Below, piece after piece: positions 1 to 8,170 of a DNA stretch of 37,669 bases. The number at the start of each line of letters is the position of its first letter. Positions within the stretch are counted from its first letter, which is position 1. Made by a program: the position numbers and the translations under genes. Source of the stretch: Bacteroides sp. (GTDB lineage: Bacteria > Bacteroidota > Bacteroidia > Bacteroidales > Muribaculaceae); contig JAAVCP010000072.1 of assembly GCA_014802265.1 (NCBI GenBank), positions 1-37,669 on the forward strand, read 5' to 3'. A model generated the notes under the pieces. The model had not been told where the DNA came from. It searched no databases and saw nothing but the letters and a program-made list of their open reading frames with translations.

Positions 1-55
1 CTTGTATTGTCATGGTCCTCCGGGGCGGTTGCCCCTTCGGTCTATCCTGTGTCAT
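1..55 (-). CDS. 5' end of an unidentified protein gene, cut by the window edge
   Basis: Reading leftward from an ATG at 55-53 the frame stays open to the window edge and gives MTQDRPKGQPPRRTMTIQ, a basic, proline-rich start. A good promoter lies about 70 bases upstream on the same strand (124-155), which supports a real transcript. A second in-frame ATG lies at 13-11 just after a GGAGGA stretch and could be the true start. Eighteen residues are too few to name a family. The leader is GC-rich, so a structured RNA is an alternative. Confidence 0.4.
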   Translation of the reverse strand, partial: MTQDRPKGQPPRRTMTIQ

Positions 56-123
56 CGTTTTCAATGTCCTCTCTGCTCCCGGTACCGCTCCGGCGTGGTG
101 CCGTCGTTTCCCGTTTGCGGCTG

Positions 124-155
124 CAAAATTACAACCGTTTTTCACGCTGTGCAAA
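124..155 (-). promoter_or_regulatory. Bacteroidetes-type promoter reading left
   Basis: On the minus strand TTTG (155-152), 20 bases, then TAATTTTG (131-124): an exact match to the Bacteroidetes sigma-ABfr consensus. Transcription would begin near 117 and run off the left edge. Confidence 0.7.
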
Positions 156-382
156 TATTTTTATGTTCTTCGGCATATTTTACTCAAAAATTATCCATAA
201 TAATCTGGTAATCATATAAATCAATAAATGTTAAAATATATTTTATAATGTTAATTCACTAAACTTTTTACATATAGTATGGGATATCCTGCCAATTCCA
301 TGTATCCATTTTTCTGAAAAATCTATCCCGATTTGAAGCGGTCAACAATAAATTCAGTGATTTTTTCAATAATCTGCCTCTG

Positions 383-636
383 TTACAATAAACCTGCCAT
401 ATAAACAAGAAGACAGATATATCTTGTTCTTTGCGAATATCTTTCGTGTAAAGTAAATAGTGTTGCAGAATACGAGATGAAAATTTCTTTTGAAATTCAT
501 CAATAGCCTTATGATACTTATATCCCGAAGACTTGACCTCAATAGGGCAAATTTTATCCTGACGGCTTATCAGAAAATCAATCTCATACGTTACCAATTT
601 AGAATAAATCTTCCGTTTAAAAATCGGATAGTCCAT
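383..636 (-). pseudogene. C-terminal remnant of a DUF4143 / AAA_14-type ATPase
   Basis: The translation contains YEIDFLISRQ, then CPIEVKSSGYKYHKAID and YLLYTKDIRK, typical of the PD-(D/E)XK-like C-terminal half of the DUF4143 ATPase family. The ATPase half is absent; the frame is closed by a stop just upstream of 636. Around 413-418 the frame slips: one frame runs on to 268 as unrelated sequence, whereas the +1 frame gives CLLVYMAGLL and a stop at 385-383, which matches how this family normally ends. The gene is therefore truncated at the 5' side and frameshifted near the 3' end. Intact relatives are about 380-430 residues. Two other loci in this window hold pieces of related ATPases. Confidence 0.75.
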
Positions 637-700
637 AACTTATTAATTATCATGCAACTTTAATAATTATGTCAGAAAAGGCAAAATGTTTTGATATGGC

Positions 701-730
701 AAAGCCCCGACTTGGAAAAGTCAGGGCTTT
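701..730 (-). terminator. Hairpin terminator of the 769-2361 gene
   Basis: AAAGCCCCGACTT at 701-713 pairs with AAGTCAGGGCTTT at 718-730 with one mismatch. It lies about 40 bases past the stop of the minus-strand gene. The T-tract on that strand is weak. Confidence 0.6.
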
Positions 731-768
731 GCTTTATCTCAAATTCCACTATTTTTAGTGGATATTTG

Positions 769-2361
769 TCAGCGGATCACTTTATGAACTTTAACCGTGC
801 CATCTTCATAGAGTTGCCTTATGATCGTGACACCTTTTGTATCGGGAGAGACCTGACGACCACTAAGGTCATAATATTCTGTGCGGACTGCGGATAGAGC
901 CGGCACCTCCGATACCCCTACGTTTTCCTGGTATATCTCTGCCATCTCTGAGCGCACCTCAGTGCCATCTTCCTCTACATATATGCTTTGAAGACCTATC
1001 GACTCAACGCCATAAGAATAAAATATAATTGTACGTAACCCTGTATCATCTCCATAGATTCCTACATTATCATAAAAATCATAGGGGATGCGCTCAGTTG
1101 GTTCTTCCAATCCCGGACACTCATCAGGATAGAAGGTTACCAAGTCTCCATTGTAGAACACCTCGTAGTAAAGACGGTCTGTAGAGAGTGGATAACCATT
1201 GACATCAATATTAGGCACCTGATATGCAAAAACGCCAAAGCCCCAATCGGGCACATACCACATAATATCGGTAAATTCGGGAGCAACGGGTGGGGCACCC
1301 ACTTCACGTGACAACTTATTTATGACCGGGTGATTAGCAGAATATATCTTGTTGACATAATCAGTGCCGGCATTAACGAGTATCGCCTCATCATTGCATG
1401 TCATTGAAGATGTTTCGGCATCGTATGTGAAAGTAATATCATCAAGCATATCAAACCACACCACATACTCGCCATACTCATTGTAAAAACATTTGTCAAC
1501 TGCCCCAATAAAATAAGCATCACACAGATAATTGGTATCTATCCCGAGATATTGATTTGAGGCAAATGTAATTTTGTCACCTGCAAGTGAACCTTTTATA
1601 TACGAGTCAGGCAGTGACTCCAACACGCCGCCTACGTAAACTGCATCTCCATCAAACCCAACTTTCACCTCATGACCCATCTGACCGTCAGACAGCGTCC
1701 ATGATTCAGTTGCAATACCCTCCGGAAGAGCAAGCGCAACACCAGTATGATCGGTCATAACGATATCATAGTCACCATATCCTGCCCAACGGTAGGACTC
1801 TTCCCCGGTCTTATAGCACAGACCCAATACTAATTCAGGATCTGCACTTACAATTTTGCCATCGACAACATCATAACGGTATTCCAAATTCTCAGTAGGG
1901 CGATACCATATCTCCCAAGCATCTTCATAAAGCTCACAGGCAGTAAGATAAAGAGTTCTGCCATTAGTGGGATCAACGGCTATTTCCTGCATACCTTTTA
2001 CCACAAGTTGATCTCCATCTTTCTCTGCCTTATACCAGTTAGAGGTAACAAGTCCTATCGTAGGGTTGTTAAACCACACATTACCCTCAGCATCCTCAAT
2101 CATCTCAACCACGCTGCCATTAGATACCATATCAAGGGCATAATCTTCAAGATAGACCTGATAACCCCACGATGCCTTTGTCAACAGCCTTGACTCACCT
2201 TCCGGACGCTCGCTTATCTTCATCGGAGCTGCCTTTCTCAAGCTTACTTCCATAGGAAACTCCTTCAAACCTGATAATTGCGGCGCTTGAAACATTCCAA
2301 CATTGGCACCTGCGGTCAACCAACCCACAGACACCGCTGCAAAAAGTAATTCTTTCCTCAT
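769..2361 (-). CDS. Secreted beta-rich protein with C-terminal sorting-like tail (paralogous family member 1)
   Basis: 530 residues; function unknown. A signal peptide is visible at about 1-19 (MRKELLFAAVSVGWLTAGA). Residues 241-273 hold the family hallmark: VYVGG, then LPDSYIKGSLA, then ITF and NQYLG. About 355-465 resembles a fibronectin-III-like strand unit with DVNGYPLSTDRLYYEVFYNG. The last 45 residues (EYYDLSGRQV, then an aromatic/valine strand and a basic end) resemble a type A type-IX secretion sorting domain. Four other genes here share the hallmark (5136, 8988, 22579 and 25027). It has its own promoter and terminator, so it is probably monocistronic. No regulator gene adjoins it; instead an IS remnant lies upstream. 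The secreted location is well supported; the role is not. Confidence 0.8.
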   Translation of the reverse strand: MRKELLFAAVSVGWLTAGANVGMFQAPQLSGLKEFPMEVSLRKAAPMKISERPEGESRLLTKASWGYQVYLEDYALDMVSNGSVVEMIEDAEGNVWFNNPTIGLVTSNWYKAEKDGDQLVVKGMQEIAVDPTNGRTLYLTACELYEDAWEIWYRPTENLEYRYDVVDGKIVSADPELVLGLCYKTGEESYRWAGYGDYDIVMTDHTGVALALPEGIATESWTLSDGQMGHEVKVGFDGDAVYVGGVLESLPDSYIKGSLAGDKITFASNQYLGIDTNYLCDAYFIGAVDKCFYNEYGEYVVWFDMLDDITFTYDAETSSMTCNDEAILVNAGTDYVNKIYSANHPVINKLSREVGAPPVAPEFTDIMWYVPDWGFGVFAYQVPNIDVNGYPLSTDRLYYEVFYNGDLVTFYPDECPGLEEPTERIPYDFYDNVGIYGDDTGLRTIIFYSYGVESIGLQSIYVEEDGTEVRSEMAEIYQENVGVSEVPALSAVRTEYYDLSGRQVSPDTKGVTIIRQLYEDGTVKVHKVIR

Positions 2362-2397
2362 ACAAAATTTTTAATGTTATAAACTATATTCTATTGG

Positions 2398-2428
2398 CAA
2401 AGGTAAATAAAAATTCCAATATTCACAA
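2398..2428 (-). promoter_or_regulatory. Promoter of the 769-2361 gene
   Basis: On the minus strand TTGT (2428-2425), 19 bases, TACCTTTG (2405-2398). The -7 box matches TAnnTTTG; the -33 box is off by one. The leader is about 30 bases. Confidence 0.55.
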
Positions 2429-2497
2429 CGTTCTGCTATATAAAATCAGGGCTGGAGCATGAAATTTAGACAAAATTTAGTTAATTAATGACTTGGT

Positions 2498-3125
2498 ATA
2501 GTGAATGTGTCGGTCGATGCAATGGGCACCCACCGCAATATCGCGCAGCAGATCATCATGCAGGATGGCGAGTAGCTTATGACCCTTAAAGATAACCAGC
2601 CCATCCTCAGGGATTTGATTAAGAACGTATTCAGGGGCATACGACCGCTCTCGTCATACTCCACCGATGAGAAAGACCCTGGGCGTGAGGAGAGGCATGT
2701 GTGCTCGGTAGCGGACACGAAGCTTCTTGTGCAGAAGGGTCTGTATGAGGAGTGGCCCGGTCTGCAGCGGATTGTCCGTATGGAGCGTGGGCGACTGTGC
2801 GACGACCTCAGATCAAAGGAGACAGTCTATTACCTGAGCAGCGAGGAGAAAGATGACGAAATGTATACGCGACCACTGGGAGATTGAGAACAGGCCTCAC
2901 TGGCATCTGGATGTTACCTTCAGGGGGGACCAATGCCGGATCAGGACAAAGAACGGTGTGCTAAATCTTTCCATAATCAGAAAGTTTGCTCTGTAGCTGC
3001 TTAAAAAACAGACTGACAATCTAAGTCTCAGGAGAAGACGTAAGAAGTGTATGCGTAATCTCGCCTATCTGGCAAAAGTTATAAAGGAATGTTTAAAATC
3101 ATACTCTTACCCTGAATTTTATTAA
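2498..3125 (+). pseudogene. Remnant of an ISAs1-family (H-repeat type) transposase
   Basis: Conceptual translation gives VDAMGTHRNIAQQII, then LKDNQP, later ETVYYLSS, and finally RDHWEIENRPHWHLDVTF, the hallmark of ISAs1 / H-repeat DDE transposases (R-HW-IEN-HW-LDV-F). The copy is dead: the N-terminal half (about 170 residues of roughly 370) is missing, an in-frame TAG lies at 2573-2575, a frameshift near 2850 moves the frame by +1, and a second TAG lies at 2994-2996. After that the frame runs to a TAA at 3123-3125. Base composition is more GC-rich than the flanks. I see no terminal inverted repeats, so the element is truncated at least on the left. Confidence 0.85.
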
Positions 3126-3205
3126 AAAATAATTAGAAGTAAACCACTAATACAGTTAAGCGAATCCATAAAGTAACCAAATATGGAAGTTGTCTTAATT
3201 TTGAT

Positions 3206-3236
3206 TTTGCAACACCACGATAATTAACTAATTTTG
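3206..3236 (+). promoter_or_regulatory. Promoter of the TPR/AraC regulator at 3265
   Basis: TTTG (3206-3209), 19 bases, TAATTTTG (3229-3236), a full consensus match. Both boxes sit in a direct repeat ATTTTGCAAC, so the -33 and -7 boxes have the same flank. The leader is about 20 bases. Confidence 0.75.
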
Positions 3237-3264
3237 CAACCTAAGTCCCTTCGATGATAAACCC

Positions 3265-4956
3265 GTGAAAACATATATAAACTTAATTATCCTTCTCCTG
3301 TTTTTATTCTTCATCATGCCTGCACAGGCAATGAGGAATGAACCTGCCACCTACGACTCGTTGATTAAAGCCAACTCCGATAAAAGCCTTGAACAACTTA
3401 CCGCCATTGCTTACAAGAATCTTGAACAAGACAATTATGATGAGGCTCTGATGCTTTACAGTATAGTGATCGCCAAAGGTGATGACTCTCTGCAAGGCAT
3501 TCAGAGAAGAGAATACATAAAGGCTCTTAACAATACAGGCTACATTTATCTGTTCGACCGTTGCAATCCGGGCAAAGCATATCCTTATCTGCTACATGCC
3601 CGCCAACTCGCTGAAGCAAGCGGAGAGGATGACCTGTTAGGAGCGATTCTTGATAATATGGCAAAAGTGCATGATGACTTTGGGGATCCTGAGAAAGCCA
3701 TAGACCTATATAACTTGGCTATGACACATGTTGTTAAGATTGACACTGAGGTGAGTCCTGTAATACAGTTAATGATTTTTAATGACTTGATCAACTGTGC
3801 AGTAGCTCATGATATGACTGACAGGATAAATCCAAGCCTTGAAATATTTGACAGTCTGCCACTATATGCCATTCCGATGGGAAGATACTCAAAAGAGATG
3901 TGTGAAGGGTTAAGGTTACTTGCTGCCAAGGAAATAATCAGTGCCACCTCCGTTATAAAAAATGCAGAAAAATATATCGACAGCAAACTTGATTCTACCA
4001 GATATGTGACCGATCATAATCTTACAATAGCCAACCTCTATCATTTGCGGCAGATGGAAGACAGTGCTCGAATCTATCTTGAGTTGGCTCTCGACAAGGC
4101 TATCAGGTACCAACTTCCTGACCGTCTTCCCCGTATATATCGAGGAATGGCAACAGTAGCAGCAGCACGCGGCGACAGTGCTGAAAGCCGCAGAATGCGT
4201 CTTCTTGCATACGAAGCAGACGAGAACCTTCACTCATCAAAAATCTACGCCTCTCTGAACACTCTTGAAGCCTCTCAACAGATAGAGGGACTTAATATCA
4301 AGTTAAGGGAAGCAGACATAAGACACAAGCACCGCGTGACAGTTATATGGATCTTGATTGTGGCAATGACGCTGGTAGGAGCATTGCTGGCTTTAATCGT
4401 AATCCGTAACCGACACCTCTCGGCAAGTCTCCGGGAATTAGTTGCCCGCCATCAAGCATCAATCAGTTCCGAAGAAGCCAACGCAAGGCTACGCAAAGAA
4501 TATGAGGACACTATAGCAAACCTACAAAAAGAGCTTGAGAAGTACCCACCATTGCCCGATGCACCGGACGATTCCCAACAAAAAGGGATGACACTTCCGG
4601 TTGATGAAAGTGAACGGTTGCGAATTATCGGGGAAGTGAATGAAACCTTCAGTAAGAACCCGGAAATATATGAACCCGATTTCTCATTGGAACGTCTTGC
4701 CGAGCTCACCGCTACCAAACCGCGTTATCTCTCCTCGCTGCTCAATGACACAATGGGGAAATCGTTCAGTGTGCTCTTGGCGGAAGCGAGGGTGAAACGG
4801 GCTTGTGCAATTCTGCTGTCGCCTGACTTCAAGAAAACAAAGACAATTGAGAGTATTGCCATCGAGGTAGGATATAAATCACGCACTCACTTTACGGCAG
4901 TTTTTAAGAAAATCACCGGCGTTACACCACTCCAATATGTAGCTATGGCAGAATAG
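3265..4956 (+). CDS. Membrane-anchored TPR regulator with C-terminal AraC-type HTH (regulator 1)
   Basis: 563 residues, starting at GTG: no in-frame ATG gives the signal sequence that follows (MKTYINLIILLLFLFFIMPA). Residues about 40-330 are helical repeats of TPR type (for example AYKNLEQDNYDEALMLYSI and ALDNTGYIY-like units). One transmembrane helix lies at about 360-381 (TVIWILIVAMTLVGALLALI), followed by a charged coiled-coil stretch. Residues about 473-563 are an AraC/XylS-type double HTH ending with IAIEVGYKSRTHFTAVFKK and GVTPLQY. The topology implies an external TPR sensor and a cytoplasmic DNA-binding domain. It is followed in the same direction, 179 bases on, by the secreted gene at 5136, its most likely target (inference). 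The signal it senses is unknown. Confidence 0.85.
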   Translation: MKTYINLIILLLFLFFIMPAQAMRNEPATYDSLIKANSDKSLEQLTAIAYKNLEQDNYDEALMLYSIVIAKGDDSLQGIQRREYIKALNNTGYIYLFDRCNPGKAYPYLLHARQLAEASGEDDLLGAILDNMAKVHDDFGDPEKAIDLYNLAMTHVVKIDTEVSPVIQLMIFNDLINCAVAHDMTDRINPSLEIFDSLPLYAIPMGRYSKEMCEGLRLLAAKEIISATSVIKNAEKYIDSKLDSTRYVTDHNLTIANLYHLRQMEDSARIYLELALDKAIRYQLPDRLPRIYRGMATVAAARGDSAESRRMRLLAYEADENLHSSKIYASLNTLEASQQIEGLNIKLREADIRHKHRVTVIWILIVAMTLVGALLALIVIRNRHLSASLRELVARHQASISSEEANARLRKEYEDTIANLQKELEKYPPLPDAPDDSQQKGMTLPVDESERLRIIGEVNETFSKNPEIYEPDFSLERLAELTATKPRYLSSLLNDTMGKSFSVLLAEARVKRACAILLSPDFKKTKTIESIAIEVGYKSRTHFTAVFKKITGVTPLQYVAMAE

Positions 4957-5010
4957 CTATTAATTTCCATAATAAATAACCTATTTATTTATAATAAATT
5001 ATAACTTTAT

Positions 5011-5038
5011 AATGTCTTAATTCAAGAATAAAGACATT
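5011..5038 (+). terminator. Hairpin terminator after regulator 1
   Basis: AATGTCTT (5011-5018) pairs with AAGACATT (5031-5038) and is followed by ATTTT. It lies 55 bases after the stop and before the next promoter, so regulator and secreted gene are probably separate transcripts. Confidence 0.55.
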
Positions 5039-5053
5039 ATTTTAACGCCATTA

Positions 5054-5085
5054 TTTGTATATGGCTAATGATATGGTTAATTTTG
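5054..5085 (+). promoter_or_regulatory. Promoter of the secreted gene at 5136
   Basis: TTTG (5054-5057), 20 bases, TAATTTTG (5078-5085), an exact consensus match. The leader is about 43 bases. Confidence 0.8.
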
Positions 5086-5100
5086 TGGACAGATTCCACA
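5084..5100 (+). promoter_or_regulatory. Inverted repeat over the start site (possible operator)
   Basis: TGTGGA, CAGAT, TCCACA is a perfect dyad overlapping the last two bases of the -7 box and covering the expected start site. Its position suits a repressor site or an early RNA hairpin. Regulator 1 is the obvious candidate binder, but nothing in the sequence proves it. Confidence 0.4.
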
Positions 5101-5135
5101 TTGGCAATATAAAACTTCATAATATCTAAATTAAC

Positions 5136-7565
5136 ATGAGATCAATTTTACTCTCGGCATTTGCGGCTACCGTTACATTGACAGCCTCCGCCACCACATT
5201 CAAGGAGAAATATCACCTTGACCAACCTGTGGACATGCAGAAAGAGCTTATGAGCAAAAACATCATGCCTCTCCATGCCCCTGCGACCCTATCTGACAGC
5301 GAACTGGTAACAGACCCTCAGGGAACAAAGTCACGCTACGCCATGTCAGTAAATATATTTCTTTCCAATCTTGGCGCCACCCATGTTGGTGGATTCGGGG
5401 CTGAAGTGGTTATATCTGATGACGAAAGCACTTTTTATTCAAAAGCCTTTACGCTAAACTTTTTTCAGCAGGGATATTCCGCAGGCAGTATCGAAGGTGA
5501 CAAAGTGGTATTCCCTTCCGGGCAATATATCTACAATACCGCTGACGGAGAGAAAGCATATATGTATGCCGCATACCTTGAAGAAGGGGAAGCCTGGCCC
5601 GAAATCGTTGACACATTTACATTGACCAAAGATGAGCAAGGGAGATATATCTCAGAAGAGGGCTATTATTTTATGGTATTGACCGAAGAGGAAGCAGAGG
5701 CAGGAATCAATGACACTTCCAACATCATCTGCTTCGGCTTTAATTACGTCTTTACCCCCCTTCCGGCAGACGCAGCAGACAATAAACTTCCTGCTGATGC
5801 CGAGGTTTTTGAATGTCAGCTTGTCGCCAATAGTCTTGTTGATGCTGGTAATCAAGTAATGAAAGATGTTACCGTGGGAGTCAGCGGAGACAACGTATAT
5901 ATCGGCGGACTCACCGATTATCTCCCCGGTTCTTATCTTATGGGCACAAAGACTTCTGACAACACCATAACCTTTGATTCCCATCAATATATAGGTTACT
6001 ATGATGAAGGTGACTATCCCTATATCTATGAGTTTACAATGGTCAATCCCATATATTTCGATGGTGAATCTTTATACTTTAACGAAGTTGAAAGTATCAA
6101 CATGACCTTTGATGAAGAACAAACCATGCTAACTATTGAGGAAGGTGCAGGTATCTTCGTTTGTGCCTACGCTGACATTAGCACATGGAATGAGGTGTAT
6201 TGGGACATGATGATTGGTGACTTTAACCGCCCCCTGACTCCGCAGGAGGTAAGAGATTTGGAATGTTATGGTTCATACGGTGTCCCTTATATGTTCTTTG
6301 AATGGAGCAATATAAGTATGGAGGGCATTCCCATGTCTGCCGACAGACTGTGGTGTGAGGTAATACTAAACGGTAAGCCATATCAGTTTACCCCGGAATA
6401 TTATGCAGGTCTGACAGAGGCAACCGACAGAGTATATTACAATACCACCGACGTTGAAGGACTTTATACCGGAAGTTACACTACTATCTACCTAAGCGAG
6501 TTTGAAGATAATTTTGATAAGATCAAGACAATAGGAGTAAAGGTGGGATATGAAAGCAGTGATGGCATACGCTACTCAGACCTTGTATATGCTAATGGTT
6601 TCGAACCGTTTGAAGACGAGGCATTTACTCCATCTACACCCGAAAACTTGGTATATTATAAGGATTACTACAGCAATATCCGCTTTAAGTTTGACGGCAA
6701 AGACGTTGAAGGCAACCCCATACCTGAACGCCTGTTGGCAGTAGAAATTCTGATTGACGGTGAGCCTCTTGTGTTCAAAGACAGTGATTATTACTTCCAG
6801 GGTGGCGACGGACCAGACGTTACAATCATTGGTCTATCAGAAAACAGCATTAATTATAGCTATTCTCTCATTAATCACTTTGGTGATGAATATCTTCTCT
6901 CATTATGGGGTCATGATGAGCTGCCGGAATTCACTACATTGGCAGTACGTGTAGTATGCACCGGAGCTGACACTCTTACCTACAGTGACCTTTATGAGAT
7001 AAACCTTGAACGTGCCGCAACTCCAGCAAATCCATGGGACGTTGTCTATAACAGAGATTTGCAGGAACTTACATTCGGATCTATGCCTATTGACATCACA
7101 GGCAACGGATTGGAGCAATCGAATTATGGCTATGAGGTGTATGTCAACGACGAACTCTTTACCTTTAACGCAGCAGCTTACGACCTTGAGAGTGACATCA
7201 CTCTGATTCCATACGGAGGGTTTGAATATAACTATTATTTCTACCTCTATACTGACTACGTTTATGATGAGACCACATGGCAGGTCATAGATCAGCAACC
7301 GGTTATGCAAATATCTATGGGTAACCAAGAGGGTATTGACATAAATAAAATCGGTGTACGCGCAGTGTATACCGACGGTGAGGGCAATACCACATACTCT
7401 GACATTATCAATTCTGACGGCACTACAAGCATCAATGCTATCAGCAATGATAACGCACCTGTCAAGTGGTATAACCTGCAAGGTATAGAAGTAACCAACC
7501 CCGAGGCTGGAGCAGTCTATCTGCGTCAGCAAGGTGGCAAGACCACAAAAGTCTACGTAAAATAA
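5136..7565 (+). CDS. Large secreted beta-rich protein with three tandem C-terminal units and a sorting-like tail (family member 2)
   Basis: 809 residues, the longest of the family. The signal peptide covers about 1-19 (MRSILLSAFAATVTLTASA). The hallmark motif is at about 250-290 (NVYIGG, LPGSYLMGTK, ITFDSHQYIG). Three tandem units of about 110-135 residues follow (about 376-488, 498-625 and 625-763), each with a strand like GNPIPERLLAVEILIDGEPL and ending in an IGVRAVY-type strand; they look like fibronectin-III-like domains. The last 37 residues (KWYNLQGIEV, GAVYLRQQGG, TKVYVK) resemble a type A sorting domain. It lies directly downstream of regulator 1 with its own promoter. Likely surface-exposed or released; ligand or substrate unknown and no catalytic motif recognised. 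Confidence 0.85.
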   Translation: MRSILLSAFAATVTLTASATTFKEKYHLDQPVDMQKELMSKNIMPLHAPATLSDSELVTDPQGTKSRYAMSVNIFLSNLGATHVGGFGAEVVISDDESTFYSKAFTLNFFQQGYSAGSIEGDKVVFPSGQYIYNTADGEKAYMYAAYLEEGEAWPEIVDTFTLTKDEQGRYISEEGYYFMVLTEEEAEAGINDTSNIICFGFNYVFTPLPADAADNKLPADAEVFECQLVANSLVDAGNQVMKDVTVGVSGDNVYIGGLTDYLPGSYLMGTKTSDNTITFDSHQYIGYYDEGDYPYIYEFTMVNPIYFDGESLYFNEVESINMTFDEEQTMLTIEEGAGIFVCAYADISTWNEVYWDMMIGDFNRPLTPQEVRDLECYGSYGVPYMFFEWSNISMEGIPMSADRLWCEVILNGKPYQFTPEYYAGLTEATDRVYYNTTDVEGLYTGSYTTIYLSEFEDNFDKIKTIGVKVGYESSDGIRYSDLVYANGFEPFEDEAFTPSTPENLVYYKDYYSNIRFKFDGKDVEGNPIPERLLAVEILIDGEPLVFKDSDYYFQGGDGPDVTIIGLSENSINYSYSLINHFGDEYLLSLWGHDELPEFTTLAVRVVCTGADTLTYSDLYEINLERAATPANPWDVVYNRDLQELTFGSMPIDITGNGLEQSNYGYEVYVNDELFTFNAAAYDLESDITLIPYGGFEYNYYFYLYTDYVYDETTWQVIDQQPVMQISMGNQEGIDINKIGVRAVYTDGEGNTTYSDIINSDGTTSINAISNDNAPVKWYNLQGIEVTNPEAGAVYLRQQGGKTTKVYVK

Positions 7566-7600
7566 CCTACCCCCTGTAGAATCCATCTTAATTATATAGC

Positions 7601-7635
7601 TACCCCTCCCTACGGTAAAATCGTATGGAGGGGTA
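7601..7635 (+). terminator. Terminator of the 5136-7565 gene
   Basis: TACCCCTCC (7601-7609) pairs with GGAGGGGTA (7627-7635), with inner TACG/CGTA pairing, followed by ATTTATT. It begins 36 bases after the stop. Confidence 0.8.
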
Positions 7636-7684
7636 ATTTATTAATTGACCAAACTAATCAAAGGCATTTTTACAATAATCCTAT

Positions 7685-7958
7685 GTCTCAATTGCACAGA
7701 CACTCAACGGGAACAATCTAAATCCCATCCGCACGGCGATAGGCATAGTTGCCAACAGCCGTCATTATCATCATAATTACCAGTCACCCCAGGCTGACTC
7801 ATATAGACCACACTCTCGGCATACTATTCGGTAGTGGTAGTCTTTCCACACCATTTAGGACCTCTTACCAATACAGCTCCCTTTGCGTCAAGTTTATTCC
7901 GAAGTAATTCATCAGCGATTCTTGGACGATACTGAATATTCTGTGTCCTGCCATTCAT
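7685..7958 (-). pseudogene. N-terminal remnant of an AAA ATPase of DUF4143 type (copy 1)
   Basis: From ATG at 7958 the minus strand reads MNGRTQNIQYRPRIADELL, then AKGAVLVRGPKWCGKTTTTE, followed by TAG at 7826-7824. GPKWCGKTT is the Walker A loop of the DUF4143 ATPase family, whose members begin with a similar YRPRIAD segment. Reading through the TAG gives YAESVVYMSQPG, consistent with the family, and then decays by 7685. About 90 codons of an expected 400 or so remain. Copy 2 at 13418-13682 has the same amber codon, so the lesion predates the duplication or was copied by gene conversion. Its promoter survives (7976-8005). Confidence 0.8.
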
Positions 7959-7975
7959 TTGTTTAAATTACTCTA

Positions 7976-8005
7976 CAAAATTATATAATTTTTCTATTCG
8001 GCAAA
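7976..8005 (-). promoter_or_regulatory. Surviving promoter of ATPase remnant copy 1
   Basis: On the minus strand TTTG (8005-8002), 18 bases, TAATTTTG (7983-7976). The spacing is one base shorter than in copy 2. Confidence 0.55.
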
Positions 8006-8113
8006 TTGTAGATATATAAATATTTAATGTACCAACCTCCCTATAGATATTTATAAATATACTATATTTCATACATCAGAATCCATACATTTCATACATC
8101 TATATTTTAAAAT

Positions 8114-8145
8114 TTTGTGTATTAATAATTTATTTACTATCTTTA
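8114..8145 (+). promoter_or_regulatory. Promoter of the deleted ATPase gene at 8171
   Basis: TTTG (8114-8117), 20 bases, TATCTTTA (8138-8145), one base off the -7 consensus. It lies 26 bases before the ATG at 8171. Confidence 0.5.
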
Positions 8146-8170
8146 CAGACTGAATCAAAATAATTTCATT

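Larger units (their letters stand above)
7685..8009. repeat. 325-bp repeat, copy 1 (partner at 13418-13743)
   Basis: Nearly the same sequence is found at 13418-13743 in the same orientation, with scattered substitutions (for example CAATTGCACAGACACTC against CAATTACGCAGACACCC). Similarity starts at GTCTCAATT and ends at CGGCAAATTGT. The unit carries the promoter, start region and Walker A region of an ATPase gene on the minus strand and nothing of the rest. Confidence 0.9.

Noticed and set aside
2579..2887. 102-codon open frame as a small novel gene
   Set aside because: It is the middle of the ISAs1 transposase remnant between an amber codon and a frameshift.
6903..7586. 227-codon open frame opposite the 5136-7565 gene
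   Set aside because: Cysteine- and isoleucine-rich translation with no domain pattern, inside a well-supported secreted protein gene.
2573..7826. Repeated in-frame TAG codons as possible recoding of amber
   Set aside because: Intact genes here end in TAG (for example at 4956, 8898 and 32772), and the interrupted frames also show frameshifts or deletions, so they are dead genes.
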